Shown here piece after piece: positions 18,640 to 26,837 of a DNA stretch of 64,000 bases. The stretch is from Holophagales bacterium. Lineage in GTDB: Bacteria > Acidobacteriota > Thermoanaerobaculia > Multivoradales > Multivoraceae. The position numbers were made by a program, and so were the translations under genes. The number at the start of each line of letters is the position of its first letter. The first letter of the stretch is position 1. The stretch lies in assembly GCA_009836625.1 (NCBI GenBank), contig VXVC01000007.1, positions 435,807 to 499,806 of the forward strand, read 5' to 3'. Under the pieces are notes generated by a model. The model was not told the origin of the DNA. It saw only the letters and a list, made by a program, of their open reading frames with translations, and made no database searches.

Positions 18640-19022
18640 TGCGTCGCCCCCGCGGCCGTGCCGGCCTGCACGAGGGACACGTTCTCGGAACTCAGAAAGA
18701 CCATCTGGTCCAGCGTCGGCGGCGCCATCCCGAGCTCTTCCAGGGCCAGGGCGGAGAGCCGCTCCGGCCGGCTGAGCCGCGTGGCCTCCAACTCGAGGCG
18801 CAACTCCTGCTGCCGCAGTTCCTCCAGGTTCCGTTCGAGTTCCTCGATGCGGTAGCCGGCCTCGAGTCCCTGTTCATGCACCCAGGTGTAAGCGAACACG
18901 GCCGCCGCGAACGGCAGCAGGATCGCGAAGACCCGCCACAGACCACGCAGGCGACCGGGATCCCGCTGGCGCACCAGAAACGGATTCGCGACCTCCTTGC
19001 TGACGCTGTAGCCGGTCTTCAC
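18636..19022 (-). CDS. ftsL: Cell division protein FtsL
   Basis: Small bitopic membrane protein of 128 residues: cytoplasmic N-terminus, one transmembrane helix at about 30-48, then a periplasmic coiled coil rich in Glu, Leu and Arg (residues 54-90). Sequence conservation in FtsL is low, so the call rests on this architecture and on its position between rsmH and ftsI. FtsL forms a ternary complex with FtsQ and FtsB to activate FtsWI; all partners are encoded in this window. Confidence 0.85.
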   Translation of the reverse strand: MKTGYSVSKEVANPFLVRQRDPGRLRGLWRVFAILLPFAAAVFAYTWVHEQGLEAGYRIEELERNLEELRQQELRLELEATRLSRPERLSALALEELGMAPPTLDQMVFLSSENVSLVQAGTAAGATQ

Positions 19023-19047
19023 CGTCCCGGTTCCCGGAACCCAGGCG

Positions 19048-20019
19048 CTAGAGGCGCCTCGCCGCCCGCAACCGGGCGGACCGCGACCTCGGGTTGTACT
19101 GGACCTCGCTCGGCTCGGGCCGGATCGGCTTCCGGGTCATCAGCTCGATCAGACGGGTCTCGGTGCGAGGCCGACCGGTGATCGGATCCACTTCGCCCAC
19201 GGCGCTCGCGCGCAGACGGTGCTTGACGATCCGGTCTTCCAGACTGTGGTACGAAATGACCACCAGCCGACCGTCCCGATCGAGCAGCTTCATCGCCTGC
19301 TGGAGTGTTGCTCCCAGCCCGGACAGCTCTTCGTTCACGGCGATTCGGAGCGCCTGGAAGGTCCTCGTCGCCGCATCGATCGACCGGGCGCCGGCCCGCA
19401 AGGCGCGACCACGCCGCACACGGGAAGCGCCGACTGCCTCGTGGACCAGATCGCGCAGGTCGTCCGTGGTCTCGATGGGCTCGCGGCGGCGGCGCTCGAC
19501 GATCGCGCGCGCGATCCTGCGAGCCTGCCGTTCCTCGCCGTAGTCGCGCAGCACGGTCTCCAACACGTTCTGGGATTCCAGATTCACGACGTCCCTCGCA
19601 GTCCTCGTTGCCGATCCCGGCGATTGGTCCATCCGCATGTCGAGCGGCCCGGACCGCATGAAACTGAAGCCGCGTTCCGGCCGATCCAGTTGGAGCGACG
19701 AAACGCCAAGGTCGGCGAGGATTCCCGCCGGCTTCCCGATTCCCGCCTCCGCCACGATCTCCCGGACCGACCCGAAGTCGCCGTGGACGAGACGGGCCCT
19801 CGGGCCGAACTCGCGCAGCCGGTCGGAGGCGTGTTCCAGCGCCTCCGTGTCCCGATCGATGCCCAGGACCGAGGCCGCGGGGCAGCGCTGCAGCACTTCG
19901 GCAGCGTGGCCGCCCAACCCGACCGTGCAGTCGACGAACCAGCCGCCCCGTTCGGGCGCGAGGAACCGCAGCACCTCGGAGACGAGAACCGGCCGATGGG
20001 TAGCAGTCCGTTCGCCCAC
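19048..20019 (-). CDS. rsmH: 16S rRNA (cytosine-1402-N4)-methyltransferase RsmH
   Basis: SAM-dependent methyltransferase of 323 residues (formerly MraW) modifying C1402 in the ribosomal P site. The opening HRPVLVSEVLRFLAPERGG, the SAM loop DCTVGLGGHAAEVL, ILADLGVSSLQLD and the late VISYHSLEDRIVKH are all characteristic. The start is a GTG five bases after the mraZ stop. Second gene of the dcw operon, as in most bacteria. Confidence 0.96.
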   Translation of the reverse strand: MGERTATHRPVLVSEVLRFLAPERGGWFVDCTVGLGGHAAEVLQRCPAASVLGIDRDTEALEHASDRLREFGPRARLVHGDFGSVREIVAEAGIGKPAGILADLGVSSLQLDRPERGFSFMRSGPLDMRMDQSPGSATRTARDVVNLESQNVLETVLRDYGEERQARRIARAIVERRRREPIETTDDLRDLVHEAVGASRVRRGRALRAGARSIDAATRTFQALRIAVNEELSGLGATLQQAMKLLDRDGRLVVISYHSLEDRIVKHRLRASAVGEVDPITGRPRTETRLIELMTRKPIRPEPSEVQYNPRSRSARLRAARRL

Positions 20020-20024
20020 ATCGG

Positions 20025-20495
20025 CTAGCCGTCCCTGTCTCCGTTCTCGTCGAGCGCCTCGAGATCCCGGGTGAGTTCGTCCTGGTCCTCATCGGTGAAC
20101 GGGTTGGCCTCGAGCTCGCTCTCCATCCGTCCGAGGTTCCAGACCTCCAGGCGGTCGGGCCTGCCGAAGATGACGACCTCGCCGTCGATTCCCGCACGCT
20201 CCCGTAGCCGGCTCGGAACGATCAGCCGGCCCTGAGCATCGAGGCGACTCTGCTGGCCGAAGTAGCTGACCCGGGCCTCGTACTTCCGGCGCATCCGATG
20301 GGTGGACGGCAACCGGGCCAGTCGTTGCTCCGCCTGTTCCCAGATCCGCAGCGGGTAGATCCACGCGCAGTCGCCACGCAGCGACGTCGTGAAGATGTCC
20401 GGGCCGTACCGCTCCTGGAGCGGGCGGAGGAAGACGCTCGGCACCTTGAGCCGGCCCTTGACGTCGATCTTGGCCTCTGCATGCCCTCGAAACAT
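20025..20495 (-). CDS. mraZ: Transcriptional regulator MraZ
   Basis: Protein of 156 residues with two SpoVT/AbrB-like domains, each with the DXKGR motif: KIDVKGRLKVPSVF near the N-terminus and RLDAQGRLIVPSRLRE in the middle. MraZ is a DNA-binding regulator of its own dcw operon and forms ring-shaped oligomers. The C-terminal ~30 residues are an acidic extension (TDEDQDELTRDLEALDENGDRDG), longer than usual. It is the first gene of the operon, about 60 bases downstream of the proposed promoter. Confidence 0.94.
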   Translation of the reverse strand: MFRGHAEAKIDVKGRLKVPSVFLRPLQERYGPDIFTTSLRGDCAWIYPLRIWEQAEQRLARLPSTHRMRRKYEARVSYFGQQSRLDAQGRLIVPSRLRERAGIDGEVVIFGRPDRLEVWNLGRMESELEANPFTDEDQDELTRDLEALDENGDRDG

Positions 20496-20557
20496 CGCTC
20501 ACGCTCTGAGAGGCCAGTGCGGGCGGAATTGCCCACAAACTGACGCTCAGAGACGGA

Positions 20558-20587
20558 ACCCTAGCACCGTTAGGCCATTTTTGTCTA
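20558..20587 (-). promoter_or_regulatory. Candidate promoter of the dcw operon
   Basis: Read on the minus strand, TAGACA (20582-20587, five of six matches to TTGACA) is followed after 18 bases by TAGGGT (20558-20563) inside an extended TGCTAGGGT element. The surrounding sequence is locally AT-rich compared with its neighbours. Convincing tandem TGGGN MraZ boxes are not evident; one TGGGC lies downstream at about 20532. Translation of mraZ begins at 20495. Confidence 0.38.
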
Positions 20588-20628
20588 CTTCAAACCACTT
20601 TGCTCCACCTCATGCCCAAGCACTCGAC

Positions 20629-20647
20629 GCGGCGTGGTTTGCGCCGC
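20629..20647 (-). terminator. Weak hairpin between the PPIase gene and the dcw promoter
   Basis: GCGGCG and CGCCGC form a perfect 6-bp stem around a 7-base loop, 27 bases after the stop of the upstream gene. There is no T-run on either strand, so it does not qualify as a standard intrinsic terminator. It may help Rho-dependent ending or RNA stability. Confidence 0.2.
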
Positions 20648-20673
20648 TGGAGCGTGATTTGCGCGCAGTCCCC

Positions 20674-21834
20674 TTAGATGTCGGGGCCGTCGACGGTCTC
20701 TTCGGGCGCGGGTTCGTTCGCGTCCTGAACGCTCGGATCGGGCTGAGGGCCCGCGTCCGGACCGAAGCGACTGAGCAGGCCGAGAGCATCGGCATCGAGC
20801 GACGGCGCCGCGACCGGCCGGTATCCCACCGCTTCCTCCGGCAGGCGCTCGACGATGTAGGCGGCTTCCGCGAGTTCCTCCAGGTAGAGGACGTACTCTT
20901 CGTCAAAGAGACGGCCGCGCTCCTCCCGCTCGATCGCGTCGCGCACCTCCTCGAACGGCTGAACCGACGCGGGTTCACGCTCGAGCATCTTCAGCACGTG
21001 GAGACCGCCTCGCGCGGAGACGGCTTCCGCCACGTCGCCGGTTTGCAGGTCCCAGGCAACGGCATCCAGCGGCGGCGCCAGGTCGCCCGGCGTAACCCAG
21101 CCGACATCGACGGAAGTCGCTCCCTCGCCAAGACCCTCGGCCACCTCCGTGGCCGCTTCACCGGAGGTCATCCGGGTCCGCGCCAGCGACGCCAGCGGCG
21201 CCATCCGGTCCGCGGGGACGACACCTTCGAGGATCACGACCTCTTCGAACCGGGCCCGCTCGGGTATTGCGAAACGCTCCTGGTTGTCGCGGTAGAACCG
21301 GCGCAGGTCCTCGTCCGCGAGGTCTACCCTGGGGGCGACTTCCCGGCCGCGTACGATGTTCGACCGCAACTGCCTGCGCATCTGGTTGCGAAAATCCCCC
21401 TCGCGCATGCCCTGCTGGGCGAGTGCATCCCGGAACTGCTCCTCGTTCTCGATGCCGGCCCGCTCCCGAAGTGCCCGGATCTGCTCCTCGACATCGCTCT
21501 CGTCGACGACCACCGCGAGCTGGTCCGCCCGGGAGAGGATCAAGTTGTCCTCGAACATGGCTTTCATGATCAGTCGGCCGACCTCGCCCAGTCGCTCCTG
21601 CCGTTGCAGTTCCGTGAGACCGGGCGTGTTCCGGATCTGGCGGATCTGCTCGGCAAGCGCCCTCTGGTACTCGTACAGGGTCACGATCCGGTCGTTGACG
21701 CGCAGGACGACGCGGTTCTCCGCGCCCGGCTCCGACTGCGGGGTCACCGGGAGCGCAACCAGCGCCGCGACCAGCGTCGCCAGGGCCGCCAATCGCAAGT
21801 CGGCGCCGCCACGGCGGCGGGATTCTCGGCTCAT
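20674..21834 (-). CDS. SurA-like periplasmic peptidyl-prolyl cis-trans isomerase
   Basis: Protein of 386 residues with an N-terminal signal segment (hydrophobic LAALATLVAALVALPV at about 15-30), a SurA N-like helical chaperone domain (NRVVLRVNDRIVTLYEYQRA onward) and a parvulin-type rotamase domain in the second half (GWVTPGDLAPPLDAVAWDLQTGDV). The C-terminal tail is Pro/Glu/Asp-rich. SurA proteins assist folding of outer-membrane proteins. The ATG at 21834 follows a GAGG ten bases after the stop of the preceding PPIase; an upstream in-frame ATG would overlap that gene by 60 bases. The C-terminal part of the rotamase is divergent, so catalytic activity is uncertain. Confidence 0.85.
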   Translation of the reverse strand: MSRESRRRGGADLRLAALATLVAALVALPVTPQSEPGAENRVVLRVNDRIVTLYEYQRALAEQIRQIRNTPGLTELQRQERLGEVGRLIMKAMFEDNLILSRADQLAVVVDESDVEEQIRALRERAGIENEEQFRDALAQQGMREGDFRNQMRRQLRSNIVRGREVAPRVDLADEDLRRFYRDNQERFAIPERARFEEVVILEGVVPADRMAPLASLARTRMTSGEAATEVAEGLGEGATSVDVGWVTPGDLAPPLDAVAWDLQTGDVAEAVSARGGLHVLKMLEREPASVQPFEEVRDAIEREERGRLFDEEYVLYLEELAEAAYIVERLPEEAVGYRPVAAPSLDADALGLLSRFGPDAGPQPDPSVQDANEPAPEETVDGPDI

Positions 21835-21844
21835 GTCGTCTTCC

Positions 21845-22666
21845 TCACTCGGCTGCGGGTTCGCTGTAGGGGCCGTTGTACTCGAACGGTAATCGTGAAA
21901 CCGCAACCTGCAGATTGTATTCCCGCCTCGCCTCTTCTATCGCCTGCCGGATCAGCGCCTCGCTCCGTTCGGCGATCAGCCGGGACCGGATGGAATGCGC
22001 GGCGGCCTGGAGCGACAGCGTCTCGTCCGGCAGGAAGCGCTCGACCTGGAAGATGCGGAATCCGTAGTCCGCTTCCAGCAGTTCGCTCCACTCCCCCTCC
22101 TCGAGTGCGAAGACGACGTCGGCAAGCGCTCCGGGCAGGTCCTCCCGCGACAGTTCGCCCTGGAAGCCGCCGTCCGGGGCGCTCGGCCCGATCGAACGGA
22201 TCCGCGCCACTTCGCCGAAGTCGACCCCGGCCTCGAGTTCGGCGAGGGCCAGCTCCGCGCTGGCGCGATCCTCCACCAGAATCTGGCGCAGGCGCGCCCG
22301 GGCGGGCCGCTGGTAGTCGCTCCGGTGCTCCGCGTAGTAACGCTCGACATCGATCGACGAGATCTCGGGCGGCGAAGCCTCGAGCACCGAGGCGGCGGCC
22401 TCGTGCGAGGTCGCCGCTTCGTCCGCAAGTCCCTGGTCCCGGGCCCAGCGCAACAGGAGCTCGTCGTCGACGAACCGTTCGAACAGCCGCGACAGCACCT
22501 CGCTGCTCGACCGCGAGGCACCGACGTCCAGGACTCTCATGACGTAGCGGTCGAAGTCCTCGTAGCTCCTTTCCTCGCCACCGATCCGCACGACGACCCC
22601 CTCCGGCAGGCCGCCCGCACAGGCCAAACCAAGAACCGCCAACAGCCCGGCGGAGAACCGCCTCAA
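21845..22666 (-). CDS. Parvulin-type peptidyl-prolyl isomerase, probable lipoprotein
   Basis: Protein of 273 residues. A short signal with lipobox GLACAGG (Cys at about residue 16) suggests membrane anchoring at the periplasmic side. A SurA/PpiC-like helical region is followed by a rotamase domain (RARLRQILVEDRASAELALAELEAGVDFGEVARIRS, then DGGFQGELSREDLP). The TTG start overlaps the mfd stop (TTGA), implying translational coupling. Together with its downstream neighbour it makes a pair of envelope folding factors. Confidence 0.85.
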   Translation of the reverse strand: MRRFSAGLLAVLGLACAGGLPEGVVVRIGGEERSYEDFDRYVMRVLDVGASRSSSEVLSRLFERFVDDELLLRWARDQGLADEAATSHEAAASVLEASPPEISSIDVERYYAEHRSDYQRPARARLRQILVEDRASAELALAELEAGVDFGEVARIRSIGPSAPDGGFQGELSREDLPGALADVVFALEEGEWSELLEADYGFRIFQVERFLPDETLSLQAAAHSIRSRLIAERSEALIRQAIEEARREYNLQVAVSRLPFEYNGPYSEPAAE

Positions 22667-25600
22667 TGGACGGTCTCCACCGCACCCAGGCGACGTTGCG
22701 CTTCGCCCGACAGAAGCTCCAGGAGCTGCAGCGAGATCTCCATCGACTCCCGTCCCGGGACGTCCGGTAGCGTCAGCACTCCGTCCGGCGTGAAGGCGGC
22801 GCCCTCCCTTTCGGATACGAAGCGGATCAACCGCTCGACGTCGACCTTCGCGTCGCGGCGCAGCCGGATCGTCAGCCGGTCGTTGCGGTGGGCGATCGCC
22901 TGGACGCCGACAGCCTCGGCGATCCGCTTCAGTTCGGCCCCCTGGATCAGGCTGTGGACGGGCTCGGGCGGCGGACCGAAGCGGTCGCGCAGTTCGGCGA
23001 GCAGCATCGCCGGATCCTCCGCGGCGTCCGCCAGGCGACGGTAGATCTCCAGCCGTAGCGAGATCTCGCCGATGTAGTCCTCCGGAATCGACATGGCCGC
23101 GGGCAGGCTGATCGTCGCGGACGGGGCCTCCGACGGCGCCTCGCCACGCAGCTCCGCGATCGCGTGTTCCAGCATCTTCATGTAGGTCTCGATCCCGACC
23201 TCCGCGATGTGACCGCTCTGCTCGGCGCCGAGCAGGTTACCCGCGCCGCGGATCTCCAGGTCGCGAGCCGCGATGCGGAAACCCGCCCCGAGCTCCGTAA
23301 ACTCACGGATCGCCACGAGGCGCCTGCGCGCCTCTTCCGACAGCACGGTATCCGGCGGCGCCAGCAGGTAGCAGTAGCCAAGCTGATCGCTGCGGCCCAC
23401 GCGGCCCCGCAACTGGTAGAGCTGGGCCAGGCCGAAGCGATCGGCGCGGTGCACGAGCATCGTGTTCACGTTCGGAATGTCGATTCCGTTCTCGATGATC
23501 GTCGTCGCCAGCAGCAGGTCGTACTCACCGGCCGTGAAGGCGCGCATGCGCCGGCCCAGCTCCGCCTCCTCCATCTGCCCGTGACCGACGGTGATCCTGA
23601 GGCCCGGGGCCAGCTCGCGCAGATAGCGGAGGATCCCCTCGATGTCCTCGACCCGGTTGTAGACGTAGAACACCTGTCCACCGCGCTCCACCTCGAACTC
23701 GATCGCCTCGCGCACGAGGTCGCCCGAAAACGGCAGGATCCGGGTCTCTACCGCCATCCGGTCGCGCGGCGGCGACTCGATGAGAGACAGGTCCCTCACG
23801 CCGGCGAGGGATAGTTGCAGGGTGCGCGGCACCGGCGTCGCCGACATCGCCAGCACGTGGACGTTGCGCCGGAGCTCGCGCAGCCGTTCCTTCTGGGCGA
23901 CGCCGAAACGCTGCTCCTCGTCGATCACGACCAGACCCAGGCACGGCATGTCGATATCCCGGCTGAGCAGCCGGTGGGTGCCGATCAGGACGTGAATCCC
24001 TCCTTCGGCGAGCCGGGCCCGGATCGCCCGAATCTCGGCAGCCGACCGGAACCGGGACACCATCTCGATCTCGATGTCGAAGCCCTGGAACCGCCGCCGG
24101 AAGGTCCGCAGGTGCTGGTCGGCGAGGATCGTGGTCGGCGCCAGAACCGCGACCTGCAGCCCGTTGTCGACCGCCTTGAACGCCGCCCGCATCGCGACTT
24201 CGGTCTTGCCGAAGCCGACGTCTCCGCACAGCAGACGATCCATCGGCCGGTCGCGAGCGAGATCCTCCTTGATCGTGCGCACCGCCTCCAGTTGGTCGGG
24301 CGTTTCCTCGTAGGGAAAGGCGCTCTCGAACTGGAGCTGCCGGTCGCTGTCCTCGTCCATGGGCACCGCCTGCGCCAGCCGGCGCTCGGCGTAGAGCTTC
24401 AACAGGTCGGTGGCGATCGCCTTGAGACTGCGCCGGATCCGGCTCTTCTTCTTCGCCCAGCTGCTGCCGCCCAACTGGTCGAGCCGGGGCGCGATGCCGT
24501 CGATGCCGCTGTAGCGCTCGATCTCGTCCAGGCGTGTCAGCGGCAGGAGCAGGGTCCTCCCTGACGAGTAGAGAAGCTCCATCACTTCGACCGCGCGCGC
24601 CTGCTGCTGCCGGAGCGGGTCGCCGCTAACCGCCGGTCCCTCACCGGATGGACCGTCGAGGGTCTTGAGCCCCAGGAACTGACCGATGCCGTGATCTTCG
24701 TGGACCACGAACTCACCGACGCGCAGGTCGCGCAGGTCGGAGACGAAGGGACCCATCCGGCGACGCCGCCTCGTAGCGAGCCTCTGGCGGAAGAGTTGAC
24801 CCTCGCCATAGAGCACCAGACCCGCGTGCGGCAGGCGGAATCCCCGAGCCAGCTCGCCGTCGACCAGGCGCACCGGGCCGCCGTCCCAGTCGATCTCGCG
24901 GCGGCCCAGCGTCTGCCGGAGCGCCTCATGCCGTTCGGAGCGCGCCACCAGCCAGAGGTCGTCGCCTCGCGCGGCGGCCGTCTCGACTTCGCGCGGGAAA
25001 CGCGGAAGCTGATCGATCAGCACGTCCGTCTCGACCGCGCCGAAGTCGACCCGGACGTGCCTGCCTCCCGAGGCCGGATCGCCAGGAGCCCGATCGAACG
25101 TCCCGCCGACCCGGAACTCCGCCCGCTCGACGAGTTCCATCACTTGATCCGCCGGCACCGTCAACCGCTCCGGCTCGGCCGCGATCTCGCCGTCGTCGGA
25201 ACGCCGGGCGTACTCCTCCCACAGCAGCCCGGCGTGCTGTTCGACCTCGCCCCTCACCCGCTCGGGATCGACCACGACGACCGGAGCATCCGCCATCACC
25301 TCGCCGAGACTCGTGCTCGGCTCGAGCAGGGGCAAGTACTTCTCCCAACCGTCGAAGGGCTCCCCCGCCGCCATCCCCTCCAACTGGGCCCGAGCCCGGT
25401 CCGACAGTTCACCGCCCCGTTCTTGCAGAAGCAGCGCCGACAGACCGGCCGCCTGTTCCGGCCCTGCGATGAAGGGCGTCAGGGGCCGGATCCGCAGAGA
25501 CTCGATCGGCTCTTCGGAACGCTGGGTGGACGGATCGAAGCGGTGAATGCTCTCGACCGTGTCGCCGAACAGGTCGAGACGCGCCGGTCGGGGTTCGCCG

Positions 25601-26157
25601 GGCGCGAAGAGATCGAACACGCCGCCGCGCTGCGCCACCGCCCCGACGGCCGCCACGAGATCGCTCCGCCGGTAGCCGTGGGCCAGCAGACGGGGTAACA
25701 GGTCCTCCGGCTTGGCCTGACCGCCGACCTCGAGTTCGATCACGGACCCCAGGAAGGCGTCCTCACGCGCCAGCCGGTGAAACAGCGCCCGCGGGGTGCA
25801 GACGACCGTGACTCCCGGAGCCCCGAGCAGGGCATCGTAGGCGGTGCTCTCCTGGGCGCGCACCAGCAGCGAGGCCTCCGCCTGCTGGTAGGGGGTCAGC
25901 GCCGGCGACGGGAAGGGGATGACCCGGGCCCGGTGCGGCCCACGCAGCAACCCCGCCGCCTCGGTCCAGGCCAGGACCTCGCTCTCGCTTGGCACGACGA
26001 CGAGCTGCGCCCCATCCCGGTCCTCCGCCAGCAGCTCGAACACGAGCGCGGCCGCCCGCACCGGCAGACCGACGACCGCCGCCCTCTCGGCATCCGTCAA
26101 CTCGCGGTAGTCGCGGCCGCGACGAATGCGGCGGCCCAGATCACGCCAGGCGGACAC
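22663..26157 (-). CDS. mfd: Transcription-repair coupling factor Mfd
   Basis: DNA translocase of 1,164 residues that removes RNA polymerase stalled at lesions and recruits UvrA. The N-terminal third is UvrB-like. An RNA-polymerase interaction domain (around KTLDG and REFVVHEDHGIGQFLG) precedes the superfamily 2 helicase core: Walker A GDVGFGKTEVAMRAAF near residue 645, DEEQRFGV near 745, and the TRG-like region QLRGRVGRSDQLGYCYLL. The C-terminal TRCF domain is present (IPEDYIGEISLRLEIYRRLA). Full length, GTG start 17 bases after ftsB. Confidence 0.96.
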   Translation of the reverse strand: MSAWRDLGRRIRRGRDYRELTDAERAAVVGLPVRAAALVFELLAEDRDGAQLVVVPSESEVLAWTEAAGLLRGPHRARVIPFPSPALTPYQQAEASLLVRAQESTAYDALLGAPGVTVVCTPRALFHRLAREDAFLGSVIELEVGGQAKPEDLLPRLLAHGYRRSDLVAAVGAVAQRGGVFDLFAPGEPRPARLDLFGDTVESIHRFDPSTQRSEEPIESLRIRPLTPFIAGPEQAAGLSALLLQERGGELSDRARAQLEGMAAGEPFDGWEKYLPLLEPSTSLGEVMADAPVVVVDPERVRGEVEQHAGLLWEEYARRSDDGEIAAEPERLTVPADQVMELVERAEFRVGGTFDRAPGDPASGGRHVRVDFGAVETDVLIDQLPRFPREVETAAARGDDLWLVARSERHEALRQTLGRREIDWDGGPVRLVDGELARGFRLPHAGLVLYGEGQLFRQRLATRRRRRMGPFVSDLRDLRVGEFVVHEDHGIGQFLGLKTLDGPSGEGPAVSGDPLRQQQARAVEVMELLYSSGRTLLLPLTRLDEIERYSGIDGIAPRLDQLGGSSWAKKKSRIRRSLKAIATDLLKLYAERRLAQAVPMDEDSDRQLQFESAFPYEETPDQLEAVRTIKEDLARDRPMDRLLCGDVGFGKTEVAMRAAFKAVDNGLQVAVLAPTTILADQHLRTFRRRFQGFDIEIEMVSRFRSAAEIRAIRARLAEGGIHVLIGTHRLLSRDIDMPCLGLVVIDEEQRFGVAQKERLRELRRNVHVLAMSATPVPRTLQLSLAGVRDLSLIESPPRDRMAVETRILPFSGDLVREAIEFEVERGGQVFYVYNRVEDIEGILRYLRELAPGLRITVGHGQMEEAELGRRMRAFTAGEYDLLLATTIIENGIDIPNVNTMLVHRADRFGLAQLYQLRGRVGRSDQLGYCYLLAPPDTVLSEEARRRLVAIREFTELGAGFRIAARDLEIRGAGNLLGAEQSGHIAEVGIETYMKMLEHAIAELRGEAPSEAPSATISLPAAMSIPEDYIGEISLRLEIYRRLADAAEDPAMLLAELRDRFGPPPEPVHSLIQGAELKRIAEAVGVQAIAHRNDRLTIRLRRDAKVDVERLIRFVSEREGAAFTPDGVLTLPDVPGRESMEISLQLLELLSGEAQRRLGAVETVH

Positions 26158-26174
26158 CGGTCGGAGAGTCGCAG

Positions 26175-26525
26175 TCAGTCGTCCGTCTGCGGCAGGACGA
26201 CAACCGTGTCGCCCGGCCTCACGAGGCCGAGCTCCTCGCGCGCCAGCCGCTCCAGCACCACGGGATCGTCCTGGAGCAACTCCACCCTGCGCCTGAGTCG
26301 CTCCACGCGCAGCCGGGTCTCCTCGAGGTCGATCTCGAGCTCGGCCTCGCGCTCCGCCAGTTCAGCCAGTCCCGCGTAGCTCTCGGAGCCCGCCCTAGCG
26401 AGAAACAGAAGGGCCAGGATCAGCCCCACGCCGATCAACGTCGGCAGCGAACGCTGAGCCCTTTCGCGCCAACGATCCACGCGCTCCCGCAGCCGTTCCC
26501 GCCCGTCTGGAGGCGTCGCCGACAC
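26175..26525 (-). CDS. ftsB: Septum formation initiator FtsB/DivIC
   Basis: Bitopic protein of 116 residues: charged N-terminus, one transmembrane helix at about 30-46, then a long coiled coil with heptads (LAELAEREAELEIDLEETRL) and the conserved ending DPVVLERLAREELGLVRPGDTVVVL, typical of FtsB/DivIC. It would bind FtsL and FtsQ. It heads an operon with mfd and lies next to the initiator tRNA gene on the opposite strand. Confidence 0.88.
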   Translation of the reverse strand: MSATPPDGRERLRERVDRWRERAQRSLPTLIGVGLILALLFLARAGSESYAGLAELAEREAELEIDLEETRLRVERLRRRVELLQDDPVVLERLAREELGLVRPGDTVVVLPQTDD

Positions 26526-26574
26526 GGAGGAAGCCTACACGAGCCGAAGTCCCGCAACCGGAGCGTCCGAGTGG

Positions 26575-26603
26575 TTGACACCTCCCACCGGCTGTGCCAC
26601 GAT
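26575..26603 (+). promoter_or_regulatory. Candidate promoter of the initiator tRNA gene
   Basis: A perfect TTGACA at 26575-26580 is followed after 17 bases by CACGAT at 26598-26603, a weak -10 hexamer. The predicted start lies a few bases before the tRNA at 26616. The strong -35 and correct distance suggest a real promoter. Confidence 0.5.
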
Positions 26604-26615
26604 TTTCAGTCCTGA

Positions 26616-26692
<77 letters not shown>

Positions 26693-26702
26693 AGTCGATA
26701 CA

Positions 26703-26728
26703 GGGCGCGACGACAGTCGCGCCCTTTT
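26703..26728 (+). terminator. Intrinsic terminator after the tRNA gene
   Basis: A perfect 9-bp GC-rich stem (GGGCGCGAC / GTCGCGCCC) with a GACA loop is followed directly by TTTT. It begins 11 bases after the tRNA CCA end, so it very likely ends the tRNA transcript. Confidence 0.88.
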
Positions 26729-26768
26729 CGCGTTCAGCCCTCTACGCCACACCACCGACGTATCTCTG

Positions 26769-26820
26769 GGTGCGCGGGTCCTCTGACCCGCCTCAGGAGA
26801 CACTGCCGGCGCGCAGCGCC
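26769..26820 (+). repeat. Hairpin repeat, copy 1 (intergenic)
   Basis: GGTGCGC followed by a stem GCGGGTC-CTCT-GACCCGC (26774-26791) and a second stem GGCGC-GCA-GCGCC (26808-26820). Related copies occur at 43127, 48145 and 50673. This one lies between the tRNA terminator and the end of the convergent sterol-reductase-family gene, so it could also act as a transcription end or mRNA-stabilising structure. Confidence 0.65.
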
Positions 26821-26837
26821 GTCCGCACTGCCATCCC

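Noticed and set aside
20496-20557. MraZ operator boxes upstream of mraZ
   Set aside because: Only one TGGGC is seen, without the expected spaced repeats, so an operator is not claimed.
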